This document shows, piece after piece, positions 7,903 to 14,506 of a DNA stretch of 64,000 nt (position 1 is its first letter; each line of letters begins with the position of its first letter). The translations under genes and the position numbers were made by a program. A model generated the notes under the pieces. That model was not told where the DNA came from. It did not search any database and worked only from the letters and a program-made list of their open reading frames with translations. The stretch is from Alicyclobacillus sp. (lineage in GTDB: Bacteria; Bacillota; Bacilli; Alicyclobacillales; Alicyclobacillaceae), in assembly GCA_023511725.1 (NCBI GenBank), contig JAIMAY010000005.1:1-64000 (forward strand), in the 5' to 3' direction.

Positions 7903-10301
7903 GGCGTGTCCACATGGGATGGTGGCTCCTGGCCGGGGTCTTGTGGGCGGTGTTTGCGAATCTGGTGAATGCCTGGCTGGTCCGCCCTGCGCTGGAGGAG
8001 GCCGGGATCATCGGCTTGGTGTGCGTCGTCGTCGGCGTGGCCTTAGGTTATGGCGCCGTTCCCGCACAGTGGAAGCGCCGAGCGCTGGTGTTTACGGGGT
8101 TCGCCATCCTGCTCGGTGTAGGCTGGACGCATCTGACGGCCGGATCGTGGGTGCATCGCCTCGCCCTCGGAGCGTTGATGAGCGCTGGACTGGCTGTCAC
8201 AGCGTGGTTGGCGGCGCGCTTGCGCTGGCGGTTGCTGATCAGCACCGCTTTGGTGCTGGCGGTGTTAAACGCTTGGATTCCGATTGCCGTGTGGCCGATG
8301 CTCACCCACTTTTGGGTGCGGGGATCGGGGAACGTGGAACTGGCCGGTGGAGACTTTCCGGCAGCGCCGCTTCAGGTGGTGGACGAGCCCGGCGGACGGC
8401 AGGCCTTGGCGACGCTGACGCAGGTCCATCTGACGCCCGCGTTGACGCGCACATGGCTCGCGAACAACCATGATACGCCCGAGGCCTTCCAGGCGGCCAC
8501 GTATGGCCTGAACCACCTGTATGCGTTGGGGGAGATCCAACATACCAGCCTGGGCTTCCGCGTTGTACCGGCCTCCGCGAGCCTGTTGACCTCGCTGTCG
8601 CCCACCGCCTTCCAGGCGGGGCTCTTTCCCGTCAGCGTACTGCAGTGGACGTGGTGGGATGGGCGACCTCTGGCCACGGTACAACCTGCGGTGACGCCGG
8701 GAACCGCAGCGAGCTGGGCCGCGCAATCGTGGCGCCTCCCCGAGAACTGGGCGCGTGCGGCTGCCTCGGCTTGGCAGGCAGCGCGCGATTCATGGCGTAC
8801 AGCCGTGACTGCCGCTGGCGGGACTTCGTCCATCCCGTCCCTTACCGTGGATGGTGATGTGTTGCTCGGGGTGTACGAGGGGCAAACCGTCGACGTGCGA
8901 GTCCCGGCGGGCAGCACGGTGGTGGGTGTCGGTGCGCTCACAGGCGTGGGGAGGCATGAGGCGCTGCTGGTCGGTCCGGACGAGCTGACGGTGGTATCGC
9001 TCGACACGCCGGGTGGGCGCGTGATTGGATCCATGCGTTGGACGGGCACATCCCTGTTGGGCAATGATGTGTTCATTGCGCCGCTCACGGCGGAGGGCCG
9101 AGACTTCATCTATGTCAACACCAGCCCCGCGCAGATCTGGGAGGTCGATGCTTCCGGGCGATGGTCTCGGTTGTATACGGCGCCAAACGGCGTGTTTCGA
9201 TTCGAAACTGCCGTCCGTTGGGCCGCCGAAACTCAGCCGGAGATCATTGTGAGTGACCCCACCAACGCGGGAGACGGCAGCGTCCGCTATCTGACGTCAT
9301 ACACGTGGCGCAACGGGCAATTGATACGCAATTGGCGGGTGTACTGGCCTGACTTTGTCAACGTCACGGCCTTCCGTCCCGACGCCGGAGGCCCAACGTA
9401 CCTGGCGGGATCGCTGTACGGAAGCGGAGAGTGGCTCGTTTTGCAGCGTCACTTTCTGCCCCTCCTGCCGATCTCGGTCGTTCTCCTCGCAGGGCTGTAC
9501 GGCGTGGGTTGGGCGTACCGGTTGCGGCAGCGGTGGCATGTGGCGCCGTGGGCGATGCCTGCCACGGCCGTGATGGCCATGGGCATCACGGCGGTCGCCG
9601 GCGCCGTGGGTTGGCGCGCGCTTCCCTTCGCACCGACGCGGCTCGCGGTAGAGGAGCTACCCTTCCCGATGGAGTCGACAGCCAGGCAGCCCGCGGACGT
9701 CTCTTTGTTGGAGACGGCCATCGACAACACGGCGCAGGCGTCCGGCTACAACTATAAATTGACCAGCACTGTGGTCTCAGGTCCATTCCATGTGACCTGT
9801 TGGACGTACGGGGAGGTGAACCCTCCCGATGAACTGTATCTGGCCACGCAGGTCGGCAATGCGAACGGGATGTGGTATCAATGGGGACCGGCGGCGTTTC
9901 AATCGTTGTCCGGTACCTGGGTGTCCGCCTCCCCCGTGTCCGCCAACCCCGTCACGTCCGTGCGTTCACTGGCGGACATGCTCACGGCGCAGCACGCCAG
10001 CTTGATTCGCGTCGGCACCGCTTACGTGGTCGATGAGAACTGCGACGTGTATGAGGCGCAATGGTCGCCGCCTGTGGCGGGATCGAGCCCATTGGGCGTG
10101 GGGATGAGCGGAGGACGCGCATGGATCTGCATCGGTCAGACAAGCCATGCGCTGAAGGCGGTGGATGTTCGGACGGACATCGGGGTGTCCGGCGCCGGGC
10201 CGATGGCGGCCGATACGTACATCGCCTTTACGGGGCTCAACAGCGCCACAGCCCGGGTGCAGATCCCGCCGGGCCTGCTCATCGCTTTGCAGCGACGCTA
10301 A
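7899..10301 (+). CDS. large multi-span membrane protein with extracytoplasmic domains, unknown function
   Basis: An 800-residue protein that I do not recognise. It starts with GTG inside the stop of the Wzy-like gene, with GGAGAGGGGG 6 nt upstream. Five hydrophobic helices occupy about residues 5-145. A soluble, Thr/Gly/Val-rich stretch of about 370 residues follows, with repeated short beta patterns that could form a propeller-like fold. Two more helices lie at about residues 525-575, and a C-terminal soluble domain of about 220 residues ends the protein. Coupling to the polymerase-like gene suggests a role in export or assembly of a surface glycan; this is inference. A strong promoter for the next transcript lies in its last codons. 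Confidence 0.75.
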   Translation: MRRVHMGWWLLAGVLWAVFANLVNAWLVRPALEEAGIIGLVCVVVGVALGYGAVPAQWKRRALVFTGFAILLGVGWTHLTAGSWVHRLALGALMSAGLAVTAWLAARLRWRLLISTALVLAVLNAWIPIAVWPMLTHFWVRGSGNVELAGGDFPAAPLQVVDEPGGRQALATLTQVHLTPALTRTWLANNHDTPEAFQAATYGLNHLYALGEIQHTSLGFRVVPASASLLTSLSPTAFQAGLFPVSVLQWTWWDGRPLATVQPAVTPGTAASWAAQSWRLPENWARAAASAWQAARDSWRTAVTAAGGTSSIPSLTVDGDVLLGVYEGQTVDVRVPAGSTVVGVGALTGVGRHEALLVGPDELTVVSLDTPGGRVIGSMRWTGTSLLGNDVFIAPLTAEGRDFIYVNTSPAQIWEVDASGRWSRLYTAPNGVFRFETAVRWAAETQPEIIVSDPTNAGDGSVRYLTSYTWRNGQLIRNWRVYWPDFVNVTAFRPDAGGPTYLAGSLYGSGEWLVLQRHFLPLLPISVVLLAGLYGVGWAYRLRQRWHVAPWAMPATAVMAMGITAVAGAVGWRALPFAPTRLAVEELPFPMESTARQPADVSLLETAIDNTAQASGYNYKLTSTVVSGPFHVTCWTYGEVNPPDELYLATQVGNANGMWYQWGPAAFQSLSGTWVSASPVSANPVTSVRSLADMLTAQHASLIRVGTAYVVDENCDVYEAQWSPPVAGSSPLGVGMSGGRAWICIGQTSHALKAVDVRTDIGVSGAGPMAADTYIAFTGLNSATARVQIPPGLLIALQRR

Positions 10302-10315
10302 GGTAGGGGTATAAT
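10287..10315 (+). promoter_or_regulatory. sigma-A promoter of the c-di-AMP riboswitch transcript
   Basis: -35 TTGCAG (10287-10292), a 17-bp spacer, then a consensus -10 TATAAT (10310-10315). The -35 box is within the last codons of the 800-residue membrane protein gene. Transcription should begin near 10322, at the first base of the aptamer. Confidence 0.85.
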
Positions 10316-10321
10316 AGAGGA

Positions 10322-10433
10322 TGTCGCTGAGTTCCAGATGGAAGCGGAGGACCCACTGTTTTGGGGTGAATCGCCGCATTCCGGCGTAGGGGAACCTGCC
10401 CCCGAACCCGTCAGCTAACTCCGTAAGCGTGCA
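10322..10433 (+). promoter_or_regulatory. cyclic di-AMP (ydaO/yuaA) riboswitch
   Basis: The sequence shows the hallmark blocks of the ydaO aptamer in order: TCGCTGAG, GAAGCGGAGGACCCA, GGGGTGAATC, GTAGGGGAACCT, CCCGAACCCGTCAGCTAAC and CCGTAAGCG. The 5' CGCT and 3' AGCG strands close stem P1. In characterised cases ligand binding turns expression off. Here the aptamer is followed by a hairpin (about 10446-10461) without a U-tract, so the switching mechanism is unclear and may be translational. The only gene before the next terminator is a 43-codon open reading frame. Confidence 0.92.
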
Positions 10434-10518
10434 GGTGTGTACGAAGCCGCGCTTGCGCGGCCAGATCCATTTGGAACCCGCGACGGCAGATCACTCTGTT
10501 GTCGAGGGGGAATCCAAG

Positions 10519-10650
10519 ATGGCGAAGCGATTGGAGCTTCCAGATTATCTGCGCGATCTCGAAATCATGAGGTCGCTGGAACGCATGCAACGGCCGGAGC
10601 GTCTGGAGGAAGACGCGGACGGCGCCGACGATGTGACACCACGGTCATAA
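10519..10650 (+). CDS. 43-residue protein downstream of c-di-AMP riboswitch, unknown function
   Basis: A 43-codon reading frame starting at an ATG with GAGGGGGAA at good spacing (10504-10512). The product is highly charged: a probable amphipathic helix (LPDYLRDLEIMRSLERM, residues 7-23), then an acidic tail (EEDADGADD). It has no signal peptide, membrane span or Cys. It is the only plausible product of the riboswitch transcript, because a terminator follows 26 nt after its stop. I know of no family for it. It could be a c-di-AMP-controlled regulatory microprotein, or the remnant of a longer target gene. Confidence 0.6.
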   Translation: MAKRLELPDYLRDLEIMRSLERMQRPERLEEDADGADDVTPRS

Positions 10651-10676
10651 GGCGATAGGGCCTTCACAAGCAACGA

Positions 10677-10702
10677 GGGGTCCCGGTCTCGGGGCCCCTT
10701 TT
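10677..10702 (+). terminator. intrinsic terminator of the riboswitch/microprotein unit
   Basis: A 9-bp stem (10677-10685 with 10690-10698, one G-U pair) with a 4-nt loop, followed by TTTT. It separates the riboswitch transcript from rplS. Confidence 0.85.
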
Positions 10703-10718
10703 CCCATTCATCCATGGA

Positions 10719-10748
10719 TTGCGGTGAGATTCCGCTTTGTGTTACAAT
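10719..10748 (+). promoter_or_regulatory. probable promoter of rplS
   Basis: -35 TTGCGG (10719-10724), an 18-bp spacer, then -10 TACAAT (10743-10748). It leaves a leader of about 65 nt before the rplS ATG. The leader could carry autoregulatory structure, but none was resolved. Confidence 0.6.
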
Positions 10749-10818
10749 GGTCGCCGTGACTACGGTGGTCCTCTGCCAGCATGCTGGGCAAGAACACCTG
10801 CGGGAAGGGAGACTTGTG

Positions 10819-11178
10819 ATGGACATCATTCGTGCGGTGACGCAAGACCAACTGCGTACGGATATTCCCGATTTCCGGCCTGGCGATACATTGCGCGTGC
10901 ATGTGAAGGTGCGCGAGGGTCAGCGCGAACGCATTCAGGTCTTCGAGGGCATCGTGATCCGCCGCCGCGGCAGCGGAATCAGCGAGACCTACACCGTTCG
11001 CAAGGTTTCCTACGGCGTTGGGGTGGAACGCACTTTCCCCCTGCATTCGCCGAAGGTCGAGAAGATTGAGGTCGTGCGCCGCGGTCGAGTACGGCGGGCG
11101 AAGCTGTACTACCTCCGGGGTCTGTCCGGAAAGGCGGCCCGGATCAAGGAAGTTCGGCGGCAACCGGTGTCGTCCTGA
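10819..11178 (+). CDS. rplS: 50S ribosomal protein L19
   Basis: A 119-residue protein of the 50S subunit located at the 30S-50S interface. The block [16 protein letters not shown], followed by [17 protein letters not shown], is the L19 signature, and the C-terminal [10 protein letters not shown] is also typical. The ATG at 10819 is the first residue conserved in the family and has GGGAAGGGAG upstream; the longer frame is not conserved. In most Firmicutes rplS ends the rpsP-rimM-trmD operon. Here those genes are not upstream and rplS has its own promoter and terminator. Confidence 0.97.
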   Translation: MDIIRAVTQDQLRTDIPDFRPGDTLRVHVKVREGQRERIQVFEGIVIRRRGSGISETYTVRKVSYGVGVERTFPLHSPKVEKIEVVRRGRVRRAKLYYLRGLSGKAARIKEVRRQPVSS

Positions 11179-11199
11179 GGACGGCTGTCGCGACGCTGG

Positions 11200-11233
11200 G
11201 CGGGGAACGCAAGTTCCCCGCTCTTCGATTTTT
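11200..11233 (+). terminator. intrinsic terminator after rplS
   Basis: The 9-bp stem GCGGGGAAC / GTTCCCCGC with a GCAA tetraloop is followed by TCTTCGATTTTT. It lies about 20 nt after the rplS stop and before rbgA. Confidence 0.8.
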
Positions 11234-11315
11234 GGGCGCAAAATCTGGTGAAGATACATAGGCACAGGCGACAAACCATCGGTGGAGCGCTGTCGTCAGG
11301 AAAGGGGCACGGGGA

Positions 11316-12239
11316 ATGGAGTCCATCCATTGGTATCCGGGACATATGGCCAAAGCGAAGAGACAAATCGCGGAGGCACTGCGGCGGGTGGATGCCGTTC
11401 TTGAATTGGTGGACGCGAGATTGCCGGTGGCAAGCGCCAATCCCATGCTTCGGGAACTCATCGGCAGCAGACCCCGCGTCGTGGTGCTGACCCGTGCTGA
11501 CATGGCCGATCCCGCTCAAACCGAGCGCTGGCAGGCGTGGTTTGCCGGGCGCGAGGCAGGCGTGCTGGAAGTCGATGCGCGTCACGGTCGCGGTGTGGAC
11601 CGGATCGTGCCCGCCTTGGAGCGGGCGGCGGCCGCACGGCGGGAACGCGAGGCGCGACGCGGCATCCGGCCGCGCGCTGTGCGCGCCATGGTGGTGGGCA
11701 TCCCGAACGTGGGCAAATCCTCGCTGATCAATCGACTGGCAGGTCGCGTGGCCGCAAGGACAGGGGATAGGCCCGGTGTCACGAAGAGCCAGCAATGGAT
11801 CCGTTTGGGGGATGTGGAATTGCTGGACACGCCCGGCGTGCTGTGGCCGAAGTTGGAGGACGTGCACGCCGCCTATCGTCTGGCGGTGAGCGGCGCCATC
11901 AAGGACGAGGTATTGGACCCACAGCTCGTGGCCGCGTACTTTGTGCTTTGGTGCGCGAAGCGCTATCCGGACCGACTGCGTGCGAGGTACGGTGTGGAGG
12001 ATCTGCCGGCCGTGGAATGGACGGACGAGCAGGCGGCGTGGGAAGCTGCGGAGCCGGTGCTGGCCGAGATCGGGAAGCGACGGGGGCTTCTGGGGCGCGG
12101 CGGTGTCCCCCAGACGGATCGGGCAGCGTCGCTCCTGCTGCACGAAGTCCGGGAGGGACTGCTCGGACGCATCACCCTGGAGTGGGTGGAGGATATCGAA
12201 GGCGCCAAGGCAGGAGTCCCCACCAGCGATGTGGAATGA
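11316..12239 (+). CDS. rbgA: ribosome biogenesis GTPase RbgA (YlqF)
   Basis: A 307-residue circularly permuted GTPase required for late assembly of the 50S subunit. The family opening IHWYPGHMAKAKRQI is present. Motif order is G4 first (TRAD, residues 59-62), then G1 (GIPNVGKSS, about 128-136), G2-type DRPGVTK and G3 DTPG, which shows the permutation. G4 is normally NKxD, and the Asn is Thr here. The C-terminal ANTAR-like helical domain follows. The gene lies directly upstream of rnhB as in Bacillus. Confidence 0.95.
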   Translation: MESIHWYPGHMAKAKRQIAEALRRVDAVLELVDARLPVASANPMLRELIGSRPRVVVLTRADMADPAQTERWQAWFAGREAGVLEVDARHGRGVDRIVPALERAAAARREREARRGIRPRAVRAMVVGIPNVGKSSLINRLAGRVAARTGDRPGVTKSQQWIRLGDVELLDTPGVLWPKLEDVHAAYRLAVSGAIKDEVLDPQLVAAYFVLWCAKRYPDRLRARYGVEDLPAVEWTDEQAAWEAAEPVLAEIGKRRGLLGRGGVPQTDRAASLLLHEVREGLLGRITLEWVEDIEGAKAGVPTSDVE

Positions 12240-12302
12240 TGTCATGAGGTGTGGCCATGGACGCCGCAAAGCATGACATACGCTGGAAGGGAGCCGGGAC
12301 CG

Positions 12303-12998
12303 TTGGCTGGACAGGCATCTGGCCGCGTGCGGGCGCGGGCTGAGCGGGACGCCATGCTCGTGCAGCGCGCGCAGGAGATGCGGACGTATGAAGCCGAACT
12401 CGCGGCGGGCGCCGCGTTCTTTGCGGGCGTCGACGAAGTGGGTCGAGGCTGTTTGGCAGGGCCGGTGGTGGCGGCCGCCGTGGTGTTGGATGGCCCTGCA
12501 GAGCGTTGGCAGGGCATCGCGGATTCGAAACTGCTGACACGGCCTGCACGGACGCGCATGGCCGAACGCATCATGCGAGACGCCTGTTGGGCCATGGGGA
12601 TGGCGAGCGTCGCGGAAATTGAGCAGTACAACATCTTGCACGCGGCTCGATTGGCGATGGCCCGTGCCGTCACGGCATTGTCAAAGCAGCCGCCGCTTGT
12701 CCTCGTGGACGGGCAGCACACGCCATGGTTCGTGGATCCCGCGGAACACGTGCCGAGCGTACCTGTGACGGATGGGGACGCGTTGTGCCTGTCCATCGCC
12801 GCAGCGTCCATCGTGGCCAAGGTGGAACGGGATAAGATGATGGCAGAGTGGGATGCGCAATACCCTCAGTACGGCTTTGCCCGCAACGCGGGTTACGGCA
12901 CGCCGGAGCATTTGGCTGCGCTGCGACGCTACGGACCATGTCCGTTGCACCGTGTCAGCTTCGCACCGGTCCGCCGGGTGCTGTCGGGAGAGGTGTGA
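12303..12998 (+). CDS. rnhB: ribonuclease HII
   Basis: About 231 residues. It cleaves the RNA strand of RNA-DNA hybrids and removes single ribonucleotides from DNA. Catalytic acidic residues appear in GVDEVGRGCLAGPVVAAAV (Asp-Glu pair) and in the later LVDG motif, with the AASIVAKVERD motif downstream. The start is not certain. TTG 12303 is preferred because GGAAGGGAG lies 11 nt upstream; ATG 12273 and ATG 12354 are alternatives. The short N-terminal extension before the catalytic domain fits the Gram-positive type. The next gene begins 5 nt after the stop. Confidence 0.94.
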   Translation: MAGQASGRVRARAERDAMLVQRAQEMRTYEAELAAGAAFFAGVDEVGRGCLAGPVVAAAVVLDGPAERWQGIADSKLLTRPARTRMAERIMRDACWAMGMASVAEIEQYNILHAARLAMARAVTALSKQPPLVLVDGQHTPWFVDPAEHVPSVPVTDGDALCLSIAAASIVAKVERDKMMAEWDAQYPQYGFARNAGYGTPEHLAALRRYGPCPLHRVSFAPVRRVLSGEV

Positions 12999-13003
12999 GG
13001 AAG

Positions 13004-13900
13004 ATGGATGCGGTACGGCCACCGGCGGGCAGTGACGGCGGGCGGCTGCCCCAGGTATCGTCCACGCGTCCCGTGCGTCCCGCGGAGGCGGGCGCCGCAT
13101 CCGCTCGCACGCGGGCGTCTGGAGGGCTGCGGCCGCCTACATCGGATGGCGGGACGGACAAGCGTCCGGACGCTCCCGCTTGGCCGGTGTCCCCGTCGGA
13201 ACGCGTTGTGCCGCCCGGCATTCTGCGCAGGGTCGAATGGCGCTACACCGAGTGGGCGTGGCGGCGCCTGATGGGGGAAGGGGAAGCCGTCCCTGGGCAG
13301 GAGTGGGCCGGCACCGCCACATTAACCGTGCTGTGGCGGTTGCTGGAGCAAGTGGCCTCCCACGCAGGCAGCGCGACGACGCTTCCTGCCGACGTGGTCC
13401 GGGCGGTCGACCGTCCGTCCACGGGCCCCCTCGTGGAGGGTCGGCATCTGCGTCATGTGGCCCACACCACGCTGTCGTCCCCGGCGTTGCGGACCGCGGT
13501 GGCGGACACACTGCTGGGCAGCGTTCGCGGACCCAAGGGAGAAATGTACGGCGTGGGCTATTGGCTCCCGGCGGCCGTCCTGCACGAGCCGGAGGGCGAG
13601 GTGCGCGCGTGGCCGTGGCGGGGACGTCGCACAACGCGTGTCTCCGGCGACCGAACGGTGCACGTGCTGACGCTTCGCGTGGGAGAGGAGCCGCGGCAGG
13701 CGACGGTGCAGATGGTGGCGAGTCAGCCTCAGCTCTGGGTCCATGTGCGTGTCGCGGATGGGTCGTGGCGAGATCGGCTGCGCGAAGCGGAGCGGTTGGT
13801 CGAACAAGGGCTGTCCGCCTGCGGCTGGAAGCTTGCACGTTGGACCGTGGGGGAAGATGAGCCCGTTGACCCGGCGCTGGCTGAGGAGGACGGATGGTGA
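13004..13900 (+). CDS. YlqG-like protein with FliK C-terminal-like domain
   Basis: A 298-residue protein in the position of Bacillus ylqG, between rnhB and ylqH. The first ~70 residues are Pro/Gly/Ala/Arg-rich and probably disordered. The middle is helical. The last ~80 residues (QATVQMVASQPQLWVHV..., then REAERLVEQGLSACGW) follow the beta-strand/helix plan of the flagellar hook-length protein FliK C-terminal domain. The start is ATG 13004, with GAGGAAG just upstream. It overlaps the FlhB-C-like gene by 7 nt. A role with that protein in type III export specificity is inferred. Confidence 0.7.
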   Translation: MDAVRPPAGSDGGRLPQVSSTRPVRPAEAGAASARTRASGGLRPPTSDGGTDKRPDAPAWPVSPSERVVPPGILRRVEWRYTEWAWRRLMGEGEAVPGQEWAGTATLTVLWRLLEQVASHAGSATTLPADVVRAVDRPSTGPLVEGRHLRHVAHTTLSSPALRTAVADTLLGSVRGPKGEMYGVGYWLPAAVLHEPEGEVRAWPWRGRRTTRVSGDRTVHVLTLRVGEEPRQATVQMVASQPQLWVHVRVADGSWRDRLREAERLVEQGLSACGWKLARWTVGEDEPVDPALAEEDGW

Positions 13901-14178
13901 CAGAGAAGCGCTTGAAGGCTGTGGCCCTTCGTTACGAAGCGCAGCGCGACGCCGCGCCTCGCGTCGTCGCCAAGGGTGCTGGTGTGGTGGCGGAAGCGCT
14001 GGTGCGAGCGGCGGCGGATGCGGGAGTGCCCATCGAGCGCCAGCCCCAATTGGCGGACGCGTTGGCAGCGTTGGAAATTGACCAACTGATACCGCCCGAA
14101 TTGTACCGGGCGGTCGCCGAGGTGTTGGCCATTGTATACCGGACGGCCGGAACGGGGGCGGATGGGCAGAACCGGTGA
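13894..14178 (+). CDS. YlqH-like protein: stand-alone FlhB C-terminal domain
   Basis: A 94-residue protein equivalent to the C-terminal cytoplasmic half of FlhB/EscU-type export gate proteins after self-cleavage. KAVALRYE corresponds to the segment right after the NPTH cleavage motif in FlhB (compare YAVALRYD in the flhB gene of this window). IPPELYRAVAEVLAIVY matches the FlhB C terminus. There is no membrane part and no NPTH. Homologues in Bacillus (YlqH) have been linked to flagellar export. It is encoded with the FliK-C-like protein, away from the fla operon. Confidence 0.88.
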   Translation: MVTEKRLKAVALRYEAQRDAAPRVVAKGAGVVAEALVRAAADAGVPIERQPQLADALAALEIDQLIPPELYRAVAEVLAIVYRTAGTGADGQNR

Positions 14179-14506
14179 AGACGCGGCGGTCCAGTACCTG
14201 CAGCGGAGCCTCGGTTGGTCCATCGTGGATCGCAATTGGCGTTGCCAGGCAGGGGAACTGGACATCATCGCGCGGGATGGGATGACGTTGGTGCTGGTTG
14301 AGGTGCGCACCCGGTGGTCCAGCACGTGCGATGAAGCGCTGGCATCCGTGGACGAGCGAAAGCAACATCAACTCCGCCGCGTCGCCGGCTGGTACCTGGG
14401 GGGCGCGGCGGAGTCGATGGACGTCCGAATCGACGTGGTGGGTGTCGCCTGGCGCGACGGCGTGTTGCAGGATCTGGTTCACGTTCGATCCGCCTGTCTC
14501 ATGTGA
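14162..14506 (+). CDS. yraN: UPF0102 family protein YraN
   Basis: A 114-residue protein with a restriction-endonuclease-like fold typical of YraN. The pattern GRTGEDAAVQYLQ (helix 1), then GELDIIARD and VEVRTR, preserves the GE-D-ExK-like acidic core, with Arg in place of Lys. The molecular role of the family is not established. The start at 14162 matches family length, and the gene overlaps the FlhB-C-like gene by 17 nt. Its last 8 nt overlap the end of the convergent comM gene. Confidence 0.88.
   Translation: MGRTGEDAAVQYLQRSLGWSIVDRNWRCQAGELDIIARDGMTLVLVEVRTRWSSTCDEALASVDERKQHQLRRVAGWYLGGAAESMDVRIDVVGVAWRDGVLQDLVHVRSACLM

Noticed and set aside
10437-10658. Alternative 73-codon frame overlapping the riboswitch microprotein
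   Set aside because: It has no Shine-Dalgarno and an Arg/Gly/Ala shadow-like composition, and it starts within the riboswitch leader region.
11109-12641. 510-residue minus-strand frame across rbgA and rnhB
   Set aside because: Antisense to two well-supported genes; no conserved motif.
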